Positions 18,935 to 27,502 of a stretch of DNA of 64,000 bases are shown here, one piece after another; position 1 is the first letter of the stretch; every line of letters starts with the position of its first letter. The stretch is from Desulfosediminicola flagellatus (lineage in GTDB: Bacteria; Desulfobacterota; Desulfobulbia; Desulfobulbales; Desulfocapsaceae): positions 3,083,489 through 3,147,488 of the forward strand of contig NZ_CP050698.1 in assembly GCF_005116655.2 (NCBI RefSeq), in the 5' to 3' direction. Position numbers and translations under genes: made by a program. The notes beneath the pieces were generated by a model. The model did not search any database, was not told the origin of the DNA, and was given only the letters and a program-made list of their open reading frames with translations.

Positions 18935-18977
18935 TTCACATGTTTTACAATTTTTAAAAACCTAACAAACATGTGAA
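18935..18977 (-). promoter_or_regulatory. Perfect 11-base inverted repeat, putative operator of the GbsR-like gene
   Basis: TTCACATGTTT at 18935-18945 and its exact reverse complement AAACATGTGAA at 18967-18977 sit 2-45 bases upstream of the regulator's ATG. Each arm contains the six-base palindrome ACATGT. The arm centres are 32 bases apart, about three helical turns, so two dimers could bind the same DNA face. An mRNA hairpin next to the start codon is the alternative reading. Confidence 0.55.
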
Positions 18978-19116
18978 ACCTTTTCAAGCTAATTTTCGTC
19001 TTCCATTCACTAAAAAACAGCTTGAAATAAAGTGCTAGGAAATACTCTTCAAATCGTGTTTCCCCTGCTGTTTTATCACAAAAAAACATATCTTTGACAT
19101 GAGCAAATTTCTATCA

Positions 19117-19132
19117 ACATGATTCATCATGT
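19117..19132. promoter_or_regulatory. 16-base palindrome, possible second operator
   Basis: ACATGAT-TC-ATCATGT is a perfect seven-base dyad with a two-base spacer in the gap between the regulator and the membrane glycosyltransferase. It shares the ACATG core with the repeats at 18935-18977. On the minus strand a TTGATA hexamer abuts it and could be the -35 of the regulator promoter. Confidence 0.45.
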
Positions 19133-19208
19133 GATCAGGGAAGAAGTACTAGCAAAAAAAAATCAACACTTTAGCATCCTAGACCTTACCTGACTAGCAG
19201 TGAGAGTA

Positions 19209-21188
19209 TTACAGGTTTTGCCTAGCAGTTTTAACCGAATACATTATCAATTCACTATTAGAGAAAATTTCTTCAAACCTCAAATCAGCATTGATCTCCT
19301 TAACAAACTGAACAGGATAGACCCCAAGATTTGTGATTTGCTCATTCACGGTTGCAACAAGGTGTCTTTTTATTACCACCACGCTCACATGGTAACGTTC
19401 GAGTAATCTTACTCGCTCATCGTTGTCTGCCCGCCAAAAATCACGAAGCTGATATCCAAGATACCATTCATGTTGTGCAGGGAAAAATCGATAATTGCCT
19501 TCCGGGTACATAAAAATACGACCAGCTGGGGGATGGACTTTCAAAAAGTCAATACCATCTTGGAGTGCCGGTGTGATTGCACGCAGGCGGTATGTTTTTG
19601 AGAGAACAAAACCACTCTGTAAAAAACCTAACGTTGCAATTATAGAAATAATTACTTTAGTTTTAGGTAAACAGACCACTTTTTCAACAAAAGGAAGCAG
19701 CAAAAATGGTAACCCCGGCAGAAAAAACCTGGCATCAGGAGATGTCTTGATAAACCATGCCGCCAATAAAGTATATGATCCGCCGACTAAAAACGGCCAT
19801 ATATTTGATTCTTTAATTCTAAAACGATCTTTGAATCTATAGCTGTAATACAGCATGCCAATCACACCCAGTAAAACGAGAAGCCATACTACAGCCCCAC
19901 CATAGATGAGGAAATTTTGCTTTATACGTAAATCTCCAGGGTGGTTCGCTATAACCTGGCGTCTTTGCTCCTTATTTTTGTTAATGTTCGACCCAACAGA
20001 AAGATTATTATTGTTTTTCTGTGATAGGTCTCTTTTTTTAGCGCTATCTGGAATATTATACTTGATAGCTTTATGTACTTTCTTAATTAATCTTTCTAAT
20101 TGCTGTTGAGGATAAAAAGTAGCTTGGCCATACGTCTCGATCGCACTACCTATTAACCAGGTAATGCACATTACAATAACTAGACAACATACAGTTGCTA
20201 TACTCCCCCTAAGCCATCCTGTTTTTTGGACCGCCAAATAGAAGAGTAGAAGAAAAAAAGCTGGATAAAACAGTACTGCAGTAACCTTAAAACCAATCGC
20301 CAAAGCTAAAAAGAGTGACGCCAGAAACCACCGTCCCTTACGTAGAAAGTAAAAGGAAGTAAGTATCTGTGCGGTCATTGGTACATCCTGATAGAATGTT
20401 ACCGAAAAAATTAGAGACAATGGGAGTGATGCTAGAGCAATAACATACAATAGGGCAGATCGTGATTCTACTCCCTGACGATCACGGGCTATCAAATATC
20501 CTACAATGAGTAATTGAATCAGAAAAAACGTCTGATAGAGTTGAATGAAAGTGAAAGACCCTCCTGTAAGGCGGTAAATAACTGCTCCACCATAATGCCA
20601 GAAAAAGGAATGAGGATACCGCCTTTCTTCTATTTCACCGGTGGCAATAGGAATTTCTGCATAAAAATTAGGCTTTGATAAATCCTCCGCTTGATGAGTG
20701 AGCATATAATAATGAGTAACCTCATCACCAACCATCACTTGAGGTGCAGAAAGCCCTGTAAGCAGGACAGCAAAGGCACTAAGAGTTATAACGAGAGGGA
20801 CACCAACGTTTGTCCCTCGTATTTCACGTCCTACTGTTTCTTCAGAAAAGATTGTACTTTTACAGTCTTTTCCTAAAGATTTAGCTGTAGTACTTATCTT
20901 CATTTCCCTCAACGAGGTATAGACAAAACCTGAAAGCGTTAGGAAAAATAATGCGCAGACTACAGTGCTTTGCTCGACTTCAAATATCCTTTGTAAAGAA
21001 CTGGAAGTTACCTGATAAAAAGCTAAAGCAATACTGCAAAAACCTAATACAATAAGTTCAAGTACTCTTATCCTGCGATCCCAAAAAGCATTGATCAGAA
21101 GAATACAGAAAAGAATCCCAGCAAATGAAATGAGAACTCCAGACAGTCCTCCGAGCCACAGATCTATAAAATCTATTACCATTTTCAT
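19209..21188 (-). CDS. Polytopic membrane glycosyltransferase, PMT/ArnT-like
   Basis: A 659-residue inner-membrane protein with a dozen or so hydrophobic segments. A periplasmic loop begins with VMVGDEVTHYY near residue 150, an acidic pair after a membrane segment as in GT-C enzymes (GT39/GT83). Further loops include YQDVPMTAQ and TSPDARFFLPGLPF. The family uses polyprenyl-phosphate sugars on the periplasmic side. The soluble C-terminal region (about 540-659) may bind the acceptor. It follows the Gmd gene with only a three-base gap, so both belong to one operon. The exact family is uncertain. Confidence 0.8.
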   Translation of the reverse strand: MKMVIDFIDLWLGGLSGVLISFAGILFCILLINAFWDRRIRVLELIVLGFCSIALAFYQVTSSSLQRIFEVEQSTVVCALFFLTLSGFVYTSLREMKISTTAKSLGKDCKSTIFSEETVGREIRGTNVGVPLVITLSAFAVLLTGLSAPQVMVGDEVTHYYMLTHQAEDLSKPNFYAEIPIATGEIEERRYPHSFFWHYGGAVIYRLTGGSFTFIQLYQTFFLIQLLIVGYLIARDRQGVESRSALLYVIALASLPLSLIFSVTFYQDVPMTAQILTSFYFLRKGRWFLASLFLALAIGFKVTAVLFYPAFFLLLFYLAVQKTGWLRGSIATVCCLVIVMCITWLIGSAIETYGQATFYPQQQLERLIKKVHKAIKYNIPDSAKKRDLSQKNNNNLSVGSNINKNKEQRRQVIANHPGDLRIKQNFLIYGGAVVWLLVLLGVIGMLYYSYRFKDRFRIKESNIWPFLVGGSYTLLAAWFIKTSPDARFFLPGLPFLLLPFVEKVVCLPKTKVIISIIATLGFLQSGFVLSKTYRLRAITPALQDGIDFLKVHPPAGRIFMYPEGNYRFFPAQHEWYLGYQLRDFWRADNDERVRLLERYHVSVVVIKRHLVATVNEQITNLGVYPVQFVKEINADLRFEEIFSNSELIMYSVKTARQNL

Positions 21189-21191
21189 ATG

Positions 21192-22193
21192 CTATACTGT
21201 CTTTTTAGGGGCTAGTTGATCTAGCCTTTCGGCGCCTTTGCTTCTTGCAGTCTCTGCATCAACCATCATCTGGACTACATCTTCAAGCCCATATGTTGCT
21301 TCCCACCCTAAGTCGCGTTGCGCTTTTGCAGGATTGCCAGAACCTTCGAGGATATCAGATGGTCGCAATAGTGACGGATCGGTCTCCACAAAATCCCGCC
21401 AGTTAAGCTTAAAAGCTTCAAAGGTCAGAGAAATAAATTCTTCAAGTTTTCTTGAAGTTCCTGTTGCAACAACAAAATCATCCGGATTGTCACGCTGAAG
21501 AATTCGCCACATTGCCTCGACATATTCAGGAGCCCACCCCCAATCGCGAGCTATTGAGATATTACCCAATTTCAGTTTTTCTCCGCTTCCGGTTGCAATT
21601 CTGCACGCGGTGGAAACAATTTTACGGGTAACAAAACGGTGCGGTCTCAATGGGGATTCGTGGTTAAAAAGAATCCCTGTGCAAGCAAATATCCCATACG
21701 CATCACGATAATTAGCTACAATCCAGTGAGCAGAGGCTTTTGCTACCGCATATGGGCTCTGTGGATGAAAAGGTGTCTTTTCAGTTGCTGCTATACCATT
21801 AGTATCCCCAAAGACTTCACTCGATCCAGCATTATAAAATTTAATATCCCTTTTCGAAAATCGAATCGCTTCGAGCAAATTAAGAACACCAATACTTATA
21901 CTTTCAAGTGTCTCAACTGGCTGTTCAAATGAAAGGCCAACAGAGCTCTGGCCAGCAAGGTTATAAATTTCATCGGGTTCTACCTGCTGAATTGCCTGCA
22001 GCACGGATCTGAAATCATTTATAGCGAGCGATACTTTTTTAATCTTTTCGTTAATTCCTAGAAGTTTCAAATTTGCAAATGAACACATCTGTGCATCTCG
22101 AGAAGCTCCAAAGACTTTGTATCCTTTACTCAATAAGAGTTGCGCAAGATATGCACCATCCTGACCTGACACACCGCAGATTAATGCTTTCAT
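21192..22193 (-). CDS. gmd: GDP-mannose 4,6-dehydratase
   Basis: A 333-residue extended SDR. The cofactor motif is GVSGQDGAYLAQLL (residues 7-20), diagnostic for Gmd. NLAGQSSVGLSFEQP near 78, the catalytic Thr/Ser region SSEVFGD, and YAVAKASAHW with Tyr and Lys follow, then NHESPLRPHRFVTRKI. It converts GDP-mannose to GDP-4-keto-6-deoxy-mannose, the precursor of GDP-rhamnose, fucose or perosamine. No reductase or aminotransferase for the keto intermediate is visible in this window, so the final 6-deoxy sugar is open. A GAGG ribosome-binding site precedes the ATG. Confidence 0.94.
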   Translation of the reverse strand: MKALICGVSGQDGAYLAQLLLSKGYKVFGASRDAQMCSFANLKLLGINEKIKKVSLAINDFRSVLQAIQQVEPDEIYNLAGQSSVGLSFEQPVETLESISIGVLNLLEAIRFSKRDIKFYNAGSSEVFGDTNGIAATEKTPFHPQSPYAVAKASAHWIVANYRDAYGIFACTGILFNHESPLRPHRFVTRKIVSTACRIATGSGEKLKLGNISIARDWGWAPEYVEAMWRILQRDNPDDFVVATGTSRKLEEFISLTFEAFKLNWRDFVETDPSLLRPSDILEGSGNPAKAQRDLGWEATYGLEDVVQMMVDAETARSKGAERLDQLAPKKTV

Positions 22194-22212
22194 AATCTTC
22201 CAACCTCAATTT

Positions 22213-23370
22213 TCATTTTGCCCCTGTTGATCTGATAGCTTTCTGAAACACTTCAAACATTGTCTGCGCTGATGTCAGCCATGTAAAAGTTTCGGCCCAC
22301 GATTTAGCAGCATCGGTCATCTCTGTTCGTTCCTGTTGCGGGAGCGACTCTACCTTTAGGATTTGCTCAGCGATTGTGTGGTGATTAATAGAATTGACAC
22401 GGAATGCATACTCCCCTGCTACTTCTTTAAGTGATGCTTCCTGAGTTGTTATAACCGGAACACCAGCCATCATAGCTTCCACAACAGGCAAGCCAAATCC
22501 CTCATAGGCTGACGGAAGAACAAACATATCGGCAGACTGATAAAGCATCTGCAATGTGCGGTATGGTAGCCCATCCTTAAATCTTATGACTCGGGACCTG
22601 TCTTTACATGATGACACCGAACTCGCAACAAGGTCTTCCCCTCTCCTGGCTCGACCGACTATAACGAGGTTATGGGGTATACTTTCCATAACATCATTAA
22701 ACGCATCAATAAGCACATGAACCTTCTTGTGGGGATAGGTATGGGCTACACAAAGGATATATGGTGTTTCCAACTCCAGTAACCCACCAAGTGTCGCATT
22801 CTTTGCCTCTTCAGGGTAAAGCTCTCCAAAGGTCACATCCACACCAAGTAATACAGTGTGAACTTTCTCTGGACCAGCAAACTCATACCGGATCACTTCC
22901 TGTCGCGAAAATTCAGAAATAGCGAGAACAACCTCACACATACGGCATGCTCCACGCACAAGCACATCAAGTGTATTTCTCTCAAGCCAACTCATATCTT
23001 CAGGGTAACTTTTGTATTGCAAATCACAAATAGTTACCGCTTGAGGATAAAAAGAAATAAACGGAGCGGTATAGCCTGGCGACCATAAGACATCCAGCTC
23101 ATATTTCTTAGCAACAAAAGGTAGCTTAAACTGTTCGAGAAGTATACGAACGGGTCGATTTGAAGCATTAAAATGCAAGCATACAAATCGTACATTTGAT
23201 GAATCTTTACAGATTTGTTTAAGGTGTTCGTGGTTTTCGTTATTGGTGAACAGTATGAATTCAACATCTGGATAGGCCTTTAAAGCTGCAAGCAGCGTCT
23301 CACGTAAATAGGTTTCTGTTCCACCAACATCGCCTGGAACCATAAACAATGCATTGATACCTAGACGCAT
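22213..23370 (-). CDS. Family 4 glycosyltransferase
   Basis: A 385-residue GT-B enzyme. The N-terminus MRLGINALFMVPGDVGGTETYLRETL holds the glycine loop of GT4 enzymes. The donor domain shows ILCVAHTYPHKKVHVLIDAF and PSAYEGFGLPVVEAMMAGVPVIT with the E-x7-E motif. A GGGAG ribosome-binding site stands six bases before the ATG. It lies directly upstream of gmd and may use the GDP-6-deoxy sugar made there; this is inference from position. Mannosyl and rhamnosyl transferases are the closest pattern matches. Confidence 0.9.
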   Translation of the reverse strand: MRLGINALFMVPGDVGGTETYLRETLLAALKAYPDVEFILFTNNENHEHLKQICKDSSNVRFVCLHFNASNRPVRILLEQFKLPFVAKKYELDVLWSPGYTAPFISFYPQAVTICDLQYKSYPEDMSWLERNTLDVLVRGACRMCEVVLAISEFSRQEVIRYEFAGPEKVHTVLLGVDVTFGELYPEEAKNATLGGLLELETPYILCVAHTYPHKKVHVLIDAFNDVMESIPHNLVIVGRARRGEDLVASSVSSCKDRSRVIRFKDGLPYRTLQMLYQSADMFVLPSAYEGFGLPVVEAMMAGVPVITTQEASLKEVAGEYAFRVNSINHHTIAEQILKVESLPQQERTEMTDAAKSWAETFTWLTSAQTMFEVFQKAIRSTGAK

Positions 23371-23518
23371 TTTCTCTCCCGATTAATTTAACTTCTATCA
23401 GTTATACACACAGCGATTGGTAGCGCAACGACCTGTATACAGGGTACAAGCCACATACTTGAATATATTATTGTCGTAACCTCTCCTACACTTGCCAGTG
23501 TTAGAAACAGCTTTTTAA

Positions 23519-24322
23519 TTACATCTTGGAAGAGGTTGTGCTCCGAACTAATTTCATGCCGTTGTAGGCCCCAACTATGCCCCATCGAACAAAAGCATGT
23601 ATCAATGCCTGCAATGATATTTTTCCTGCATCCTCTACAGCAGCATCAAACTCTTCCTTAAACTGTAGAGAGAAATTCTGTCCGCTTATTGACTGCACAT
23701 GCCACCTGAAGGCTGAAAGAGGCTCCCCTTGAATACACACGCCCTTACCTTGTCGCCAAAGTCGGAGAATGAACTCATAATCCCATGCAGCAACCATATC
23801 AGTGCGTAATAGCCCGGCATCCAATAGCGCATTTCTTGAAAAAAACATTGCAGGCTGGGAAATGTAATTTATGCACTGGTACGTAAACCTTGAGTTGAGA
23901 GGAAAGAAAAATTCCTTAAACCCTGTAATGCCTTCACGAATCTCACTTCCTTTTTCGTCAATTATTAAACACTTACCAAATGCAAATGAAATAGAGGGGT
24001 CTGCCTTGAATAATTCAATAACCCTTTGAAGCGCTTTCGGATAATACACATCATCTGCATTTAACCACGCTACAACATCCCCAGTTGACGCTCTAAGACC
24101 TTTGTTGATAGCATCGGCTGGCCCGTCGTCTTTTTCGATTATCAGCCGGTCAATACTACTCCTATATTTCTCCAAAATAGAATGTGATTTATCGGTGCTC
24201 CCACCATCAACCACAATATATTCGAGATCAATACCGTTTTCCCGATGCTCAAGAACCGTGTTGATGGTTTGCTCGAGAAACAGTTCTCCATTAAAATTCG
24301 GTGTGATGACACTACATCGCAT
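23519..24322 (-). CDS. Family 2 glycosyltransferase
   Basis: A 267-residue GT-A enzyme beginning MRCSVITPNFNGELFLEQTI. IVVDGGSTDKS and DDGPADAINKGLRASTGDVVAWLNADD follow, with the DxD-like metal-binding pair, as in WcaA-like GT2 proteins. No membrane segment is evident, so it acts on the cytoplasmic side. It lies between an exported nucleoside hydrolase gene and a GT4 gene in the second polysaccharide block. The roughly 150 bases after its stop hold no recognisable gene. Confidence 0.9.
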   Translation of the reverse strand: MRCSVITPNFNGELFLEQTINTVLEHRENGIDLEYIVVDGGSTDKSHSILEKYRSSIDRLIIEKDDGPADAINKGLRASTGDVVAWLNADDVYYPKALQRVIELFKADPSISFAFGKCLIIDEKGSEIREGITGFKEFFFPLNSRFTYQCINYISQPAMFFSRNALLDAGLLRTDMVAAWDYEFILRLWRQGKGVCIQGEPLSAFRWHVQSISGQNFSLQFKEEFDAAVEDAGKISLQALIHAFVRWGIVGAYNGMKLVRSTTSSKM

Positions 24323-24344
24323 TTTTGTAATTTAAGATAGATAG

Positions 24345-25370
24345 TTAATATTTTGAAATGCTAGTGGCACGCAGCATTAGCTCATTGATTATGTTAGCGA
24401 TTTGATTTGTTTGCTTATTCCAGATCATGTAATTATGCAGACCATCTTTTTTTCTTGTCCAGACATTCGAGCCATTCTGATCGATTCGCACCATTCCCTT
24501 TGGTGAGATATCCCAGTATTTACTTAAACCTTCTTCAAAATTATCTATGACTAGTATTGCCGTTTGATCCCAACTCTGTCGGTTTTCAAGATTGTTATAA
24601 AGCTCGTAAGCTTTATAAAGTGGATGGTTTTGGGAAGCGTTTCGTAAAGCCTTTCCAGTCATTACCTTCTTCCCGATCTCGAAACCACTAAATACTATTG
24701 GACTCGGCCAATGTGTCAGGACATAATCCGCAGATTGTGCATCCTGATAGATATTCCATTCCCTGCCTGTGGGAAACTGTCCTCCCATGCAGATAAATTG
24801 TGCCACCTTCTGCTTCACAAGTGTTACACCGTCAAGTGGACTGAACTCATCAGGTCCTGATTTGAGCAATAGCGAAAGATTACTCAAATAACCAATACTG
24901 ACCACTGTAACGGAGTCATCTGGTTGTTCAGCAAGGAGTTTTCTATATAATTTAAAGGCCTCTGGTATATCTTGTCTCCCTAGAAGATCATTTGGATAAT
25001 GCTGAGCTATATATTGGGTATACTTTGACACATGGGAAACTGCCTGCCCCTTGATTTCACCAATTGGTATATCCGGTCTCCCGAAGCTTGTGTTTAGTGC
25101 ATCCAGACATGGACCGCTCCAAGGATCACCTGATGAAACCATCATTCCCAAAATTTCATTCCCCCCCTGTTCAACCAGAGCATGAAGAACTGCAACAGCT
25201 CCTGCATCATCTACATCAGAAGAAATGTCGGTATCCAAAATAATTCGATTCAAATTTCCAGCCTGTAATAAAGATGGCAAGAAGGTTAGAGCAAGCAGCA
25301 ACAAACACATGCCGAACTTTACACTTTTGAGCCGCAATAAAAAGCATATACAGTTATACACAGATATCAT
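24345..25370 (-). CDS. Exported nucleoside hydrolase-like protein
   Basis: An inosine/uridine-preferring nucleoside hydrolase family member, about 341 residues from the chosen start. The calcium-binding motif ILDTDISSDVDDAGAV follows a hydrophobic export signal (CLLLLALTFLPSLLQAG). The family cleaves the N-glycosidic bond of ribonucleosides. The frame is open to 25403 and overlaps the membrane protein upstream. ATGs at 25388 and 25370 are alternatives and no ribosome-binding site decides between them. A secreted nucleoside hydrolase inside a polysaccharide export locus is unusual; it may act on a furanosyl or other glycosidic bond rather than a nucleoside. Confidence 0.85.
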   Translation of the reverse strand: MISVYNCICFLLRLKSVKFGMCLLLLALTFLPSLLQAGNLNRIILDTDISSDVDDAGAVAVLHALVEQGGNEILGMMVSSGDPWSGPCLDALNTSFGRPDIPIGEIKGQAVSHVSKYTQYIAQHYPNDLLGRQDIPEAFKLYRKLLAEQPDDSVTVVSIGYLSNLSLLLKSGPDEFSPLDGVTLVKQKVAQFICMGGQFPTGREWNIYQDAQSADYVLTHWPSPIVFSGFEIGKKVMTGKALRNASQNHPLYKAYELYNNLENRQSWDQTAILVIDNFEEGLSKYWDISPKGMVRIDQNGSNVWTRKKDGLHNYMIWNKQTNQIANIINELMLRATSISKY

Positions 25371-27477
25371 TTCTATTCTTTTTAGCATAACAATCAGTAG
25401 CAATCAGAGGCAGTAGAAAATACGAACCAAGAAACGCAAAATAGTAGTATCGCCAATTAAAAATATTTAGAAAAACCAATACAGATACTGGGATGATAAC
25501 AAAGAGACTAAAAACAGCTGTCATCGGCAACACTCTGAAGAATAGAGGTAGTAGAGGTAAAAGAATCAACATATAAAAAGGATTCCAACTAAAGTAGACC
25601 CATGGTTTCTGATAGCTTTTCCAATACAAATCCCAGGCAACTCCTCTCATTTTTTTTACCAGATCACCTCTTGGCATAGGTAAGTAGGGGTAAACATCAT
25701 TCCATCTGACATTTTTCAAAAAATCATTGGAGTAGCGGCCATACATGCAAAGATGCACCAGGTCCCACTGCATGTTTGTTTGATTAACATCAAAAACACC
25801 AAGATATTTTTTCGCGCTATTCTCAACATACGAAAACGAAAGCCTGTTCATTGCCTGACTCAGGTATGTTCGGGTCTGTTTTACAAGATAACCGGATGTT
25901 TTTGAACCAACCGGAGTAGAAATAAATATTGTCCCGAGCAGGACAAAGAGCACTAAAAGTGCGCTTAATACTCTGGGTCGAATGCGAGCAATACCAAAAA
26001 TAATGACAATAAATGGAACAATGGCCAGATACAGTATTCCATTATGTCGTAGCCCAACAAGCAATAGAGTTAAACAAATTATAGTGAGCCATGATCTCAA
26101 GGAGATATGAATTGATTTCGTCTGCTTATAAAAATAATAACTGGCTAATTTAAAACCTAAAAGCACAGTAATCAGCGCAAAAGGAACATCTTTCCACAAG
26201 ACAATTGTGTATAGCCCAACCGGTAGAGAAAAAGCTATCATCCCATAACAAGGAAGAAGCAAATACAAGGGCAGACCTTTTCGGTATAGTGAAAAAAAGA
26301 TATACGCAATCAATGATGAAGTCAGAACATTCTGGACTATTGGAACAATTGCCACATTGTTCCAAAATTGGCTTAAAAAGAGATAAAACAGTACATTCAA
26401 CGGTGGATGATCGCCTAGATACATTCCCGGTAACTGAGCGGCTCGCCATACCTCCAGAGAGTCATTGGAAGTGACACCAGGCCAAAAAGACACATGCCAG
26501 AAAGAAAAAAGAACGCTGCTTAAAAAGAGCATCATCCAGAAGATATATCGTTTCTCGTAAATAAATATGTCTTTAATGCCATTGAAGCGTCCGACAAAAA
26601 CCAACATGTATGAAAGCAACCAGGCAGATAACAGGGCAAATACTATCTGGAAAAGAAAACGGTGGGGATGAAAGTGACGTTCTAATTGGTCACTGATTCC
26701 AGACATAGGAAAATTTATCCCTTTGCGGTATTCAAAGCCTTCCGGTTGAAGCTCCTGAAAGTCCTCTGTCTGAATTGTCTGTGATACTAATGAAAAATCA
26801 TTTTTTGAATCAACCCGCAGTGTGTTGACCCGGTAGCGCGGCATTGACATGCTGATAGTAAAACGACCGTTTTCATCTACGAACCAGGTGTTTATTCGTT
26901 TGACGGCTATACCATCCCACTGCGTTTCCTGTTGAGGCGAATAAAGATCGTAACGGGTTGTTTTATCCCCTAACCTGACATCCACCTTCCCTGCACGATT
27001 ATGAACTGGAAATTCAAGCCGTACAGAACTTGTGGGTTTTATCATCAAGCGAAGTTCAGCACCCTCTTTTTTAAAAAACAGCTCATCATTTTTTTTTAGC
27101 TTAACACCTTGAGATAATAATTCTTCAGCAGGAATGTATTTTTTATCATCAATATAGATATTTCGAAGAACTACTTTCGATTCAAGGGATGCAGAATTGC
27201 GCACTCCTGGACGGGTTATAATTAAAGAAATGCCTTTCTCACTATTGAAATTCGGCAGAGGTTGAAGTGTATATCTTTGATATTCATAACCATTTAATCC
27301 ATGCCCAGATTCCAATCGTACACCTATCTCGGCAGGAAGATCAGATACAGTTCCTGTGATATAAAACGTCGAAGCAGGATACCAGTGATTCCCCCAATAG
27401 AACCATGCAAAAAAACAACAGAAAAGGATCGGCGAAATCAATAACACTTTCCGATTATTTTTAAACCAAATGTTCAT
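25354..27477 (-). CDS. Large membrane protein, DUF6020-like GT-C glycosyltransferase candidate
   Basis: A 707-residue protein. One N-terminal membrane segment is followed by a beta-rich extracytoplasmic region (about residues 35-260), then a polytopic region with about ten hydrophobic segments. A loop after the first of these reads WPGVTSNDSLEVWRAAQ and GDHPPLNVLFY, with acidic residues and an HPP motif as in GT-C family and DUF6020 proteins. It could glycosylate at the periplasmic face. It overlaps the start of the nucleoside hydrolase gene. The assignment is by architecture, not by a diagnostic motif. Confidence 0.72.
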   Translation of the reverse strand: MNIWFKNNRKVLLISPILFCCFFAWFYWGNHWYPASTFYITGTVSDLPAEIGVRLESGHGLNGYEYQRYTLQPLPNFNSEKGISLIITRPGVRNSASLESKVVLRNIYIDDKKYIPAEELLSQGVKLKKNDELFFKKEGAELRLMIKPTSSVRLEFPVHNRAGKVDVRLGDKTTRYDLYSPQQETQWDGIAVKRINTWFVDENGRFTISMSMPRYRVNTLRVDSKNDFSLVSQTIQTEDFQELQPEGFEYRKGINFPMSGISDQLERHFHPHRFLFQIVFALLSAWLLSYMLVFVGRFNGIKDIFIYEKRYIFWMMLFLSSVLFSFWHVSFWPGVTSNDSLEVWRAAQLPGMYLGDHPPLNVLFYLFLSQFWNNVAIVPIVQNVLTSSLIAYIFFSLYRKGLPLYLLLPCYGMIAFSLPVGLYTIVLWKDVPFALITVLLGFKLASYYFYKQTKSIHISLRSWLTIICLTLLLVGLRHNGILYLAIVPFIVIIFGIARIRPRVLSALLVLFVLLGTIFISTPVGSKTSGYLVKQTRTYLSQAMNRLSFSYVENSAKKYLGVFDVNQTNMQWDLVHLCMYGRYSNDFLKNVRWNDVYPYLPMPRGDLVKKMRGVAWDLYWKSYQKPWVYFSWNPFYMLILLPLLPLFFRVLPMTAVFSLFVIIPVSVLVFLNIFNWRYYYFAFLGSYFLLPLIATDCYAKKNRNDICV

Positions 27478-27502
27478 AGGTATCGATTAACCAAATTATA
27501 TT

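Noticed and set aside
19200-20109. Plus-strand open frames opposite the membrane glycosyltransferase
   Set aside because: Antisense shadows with no recognisable motif and no ribosome-binding site.
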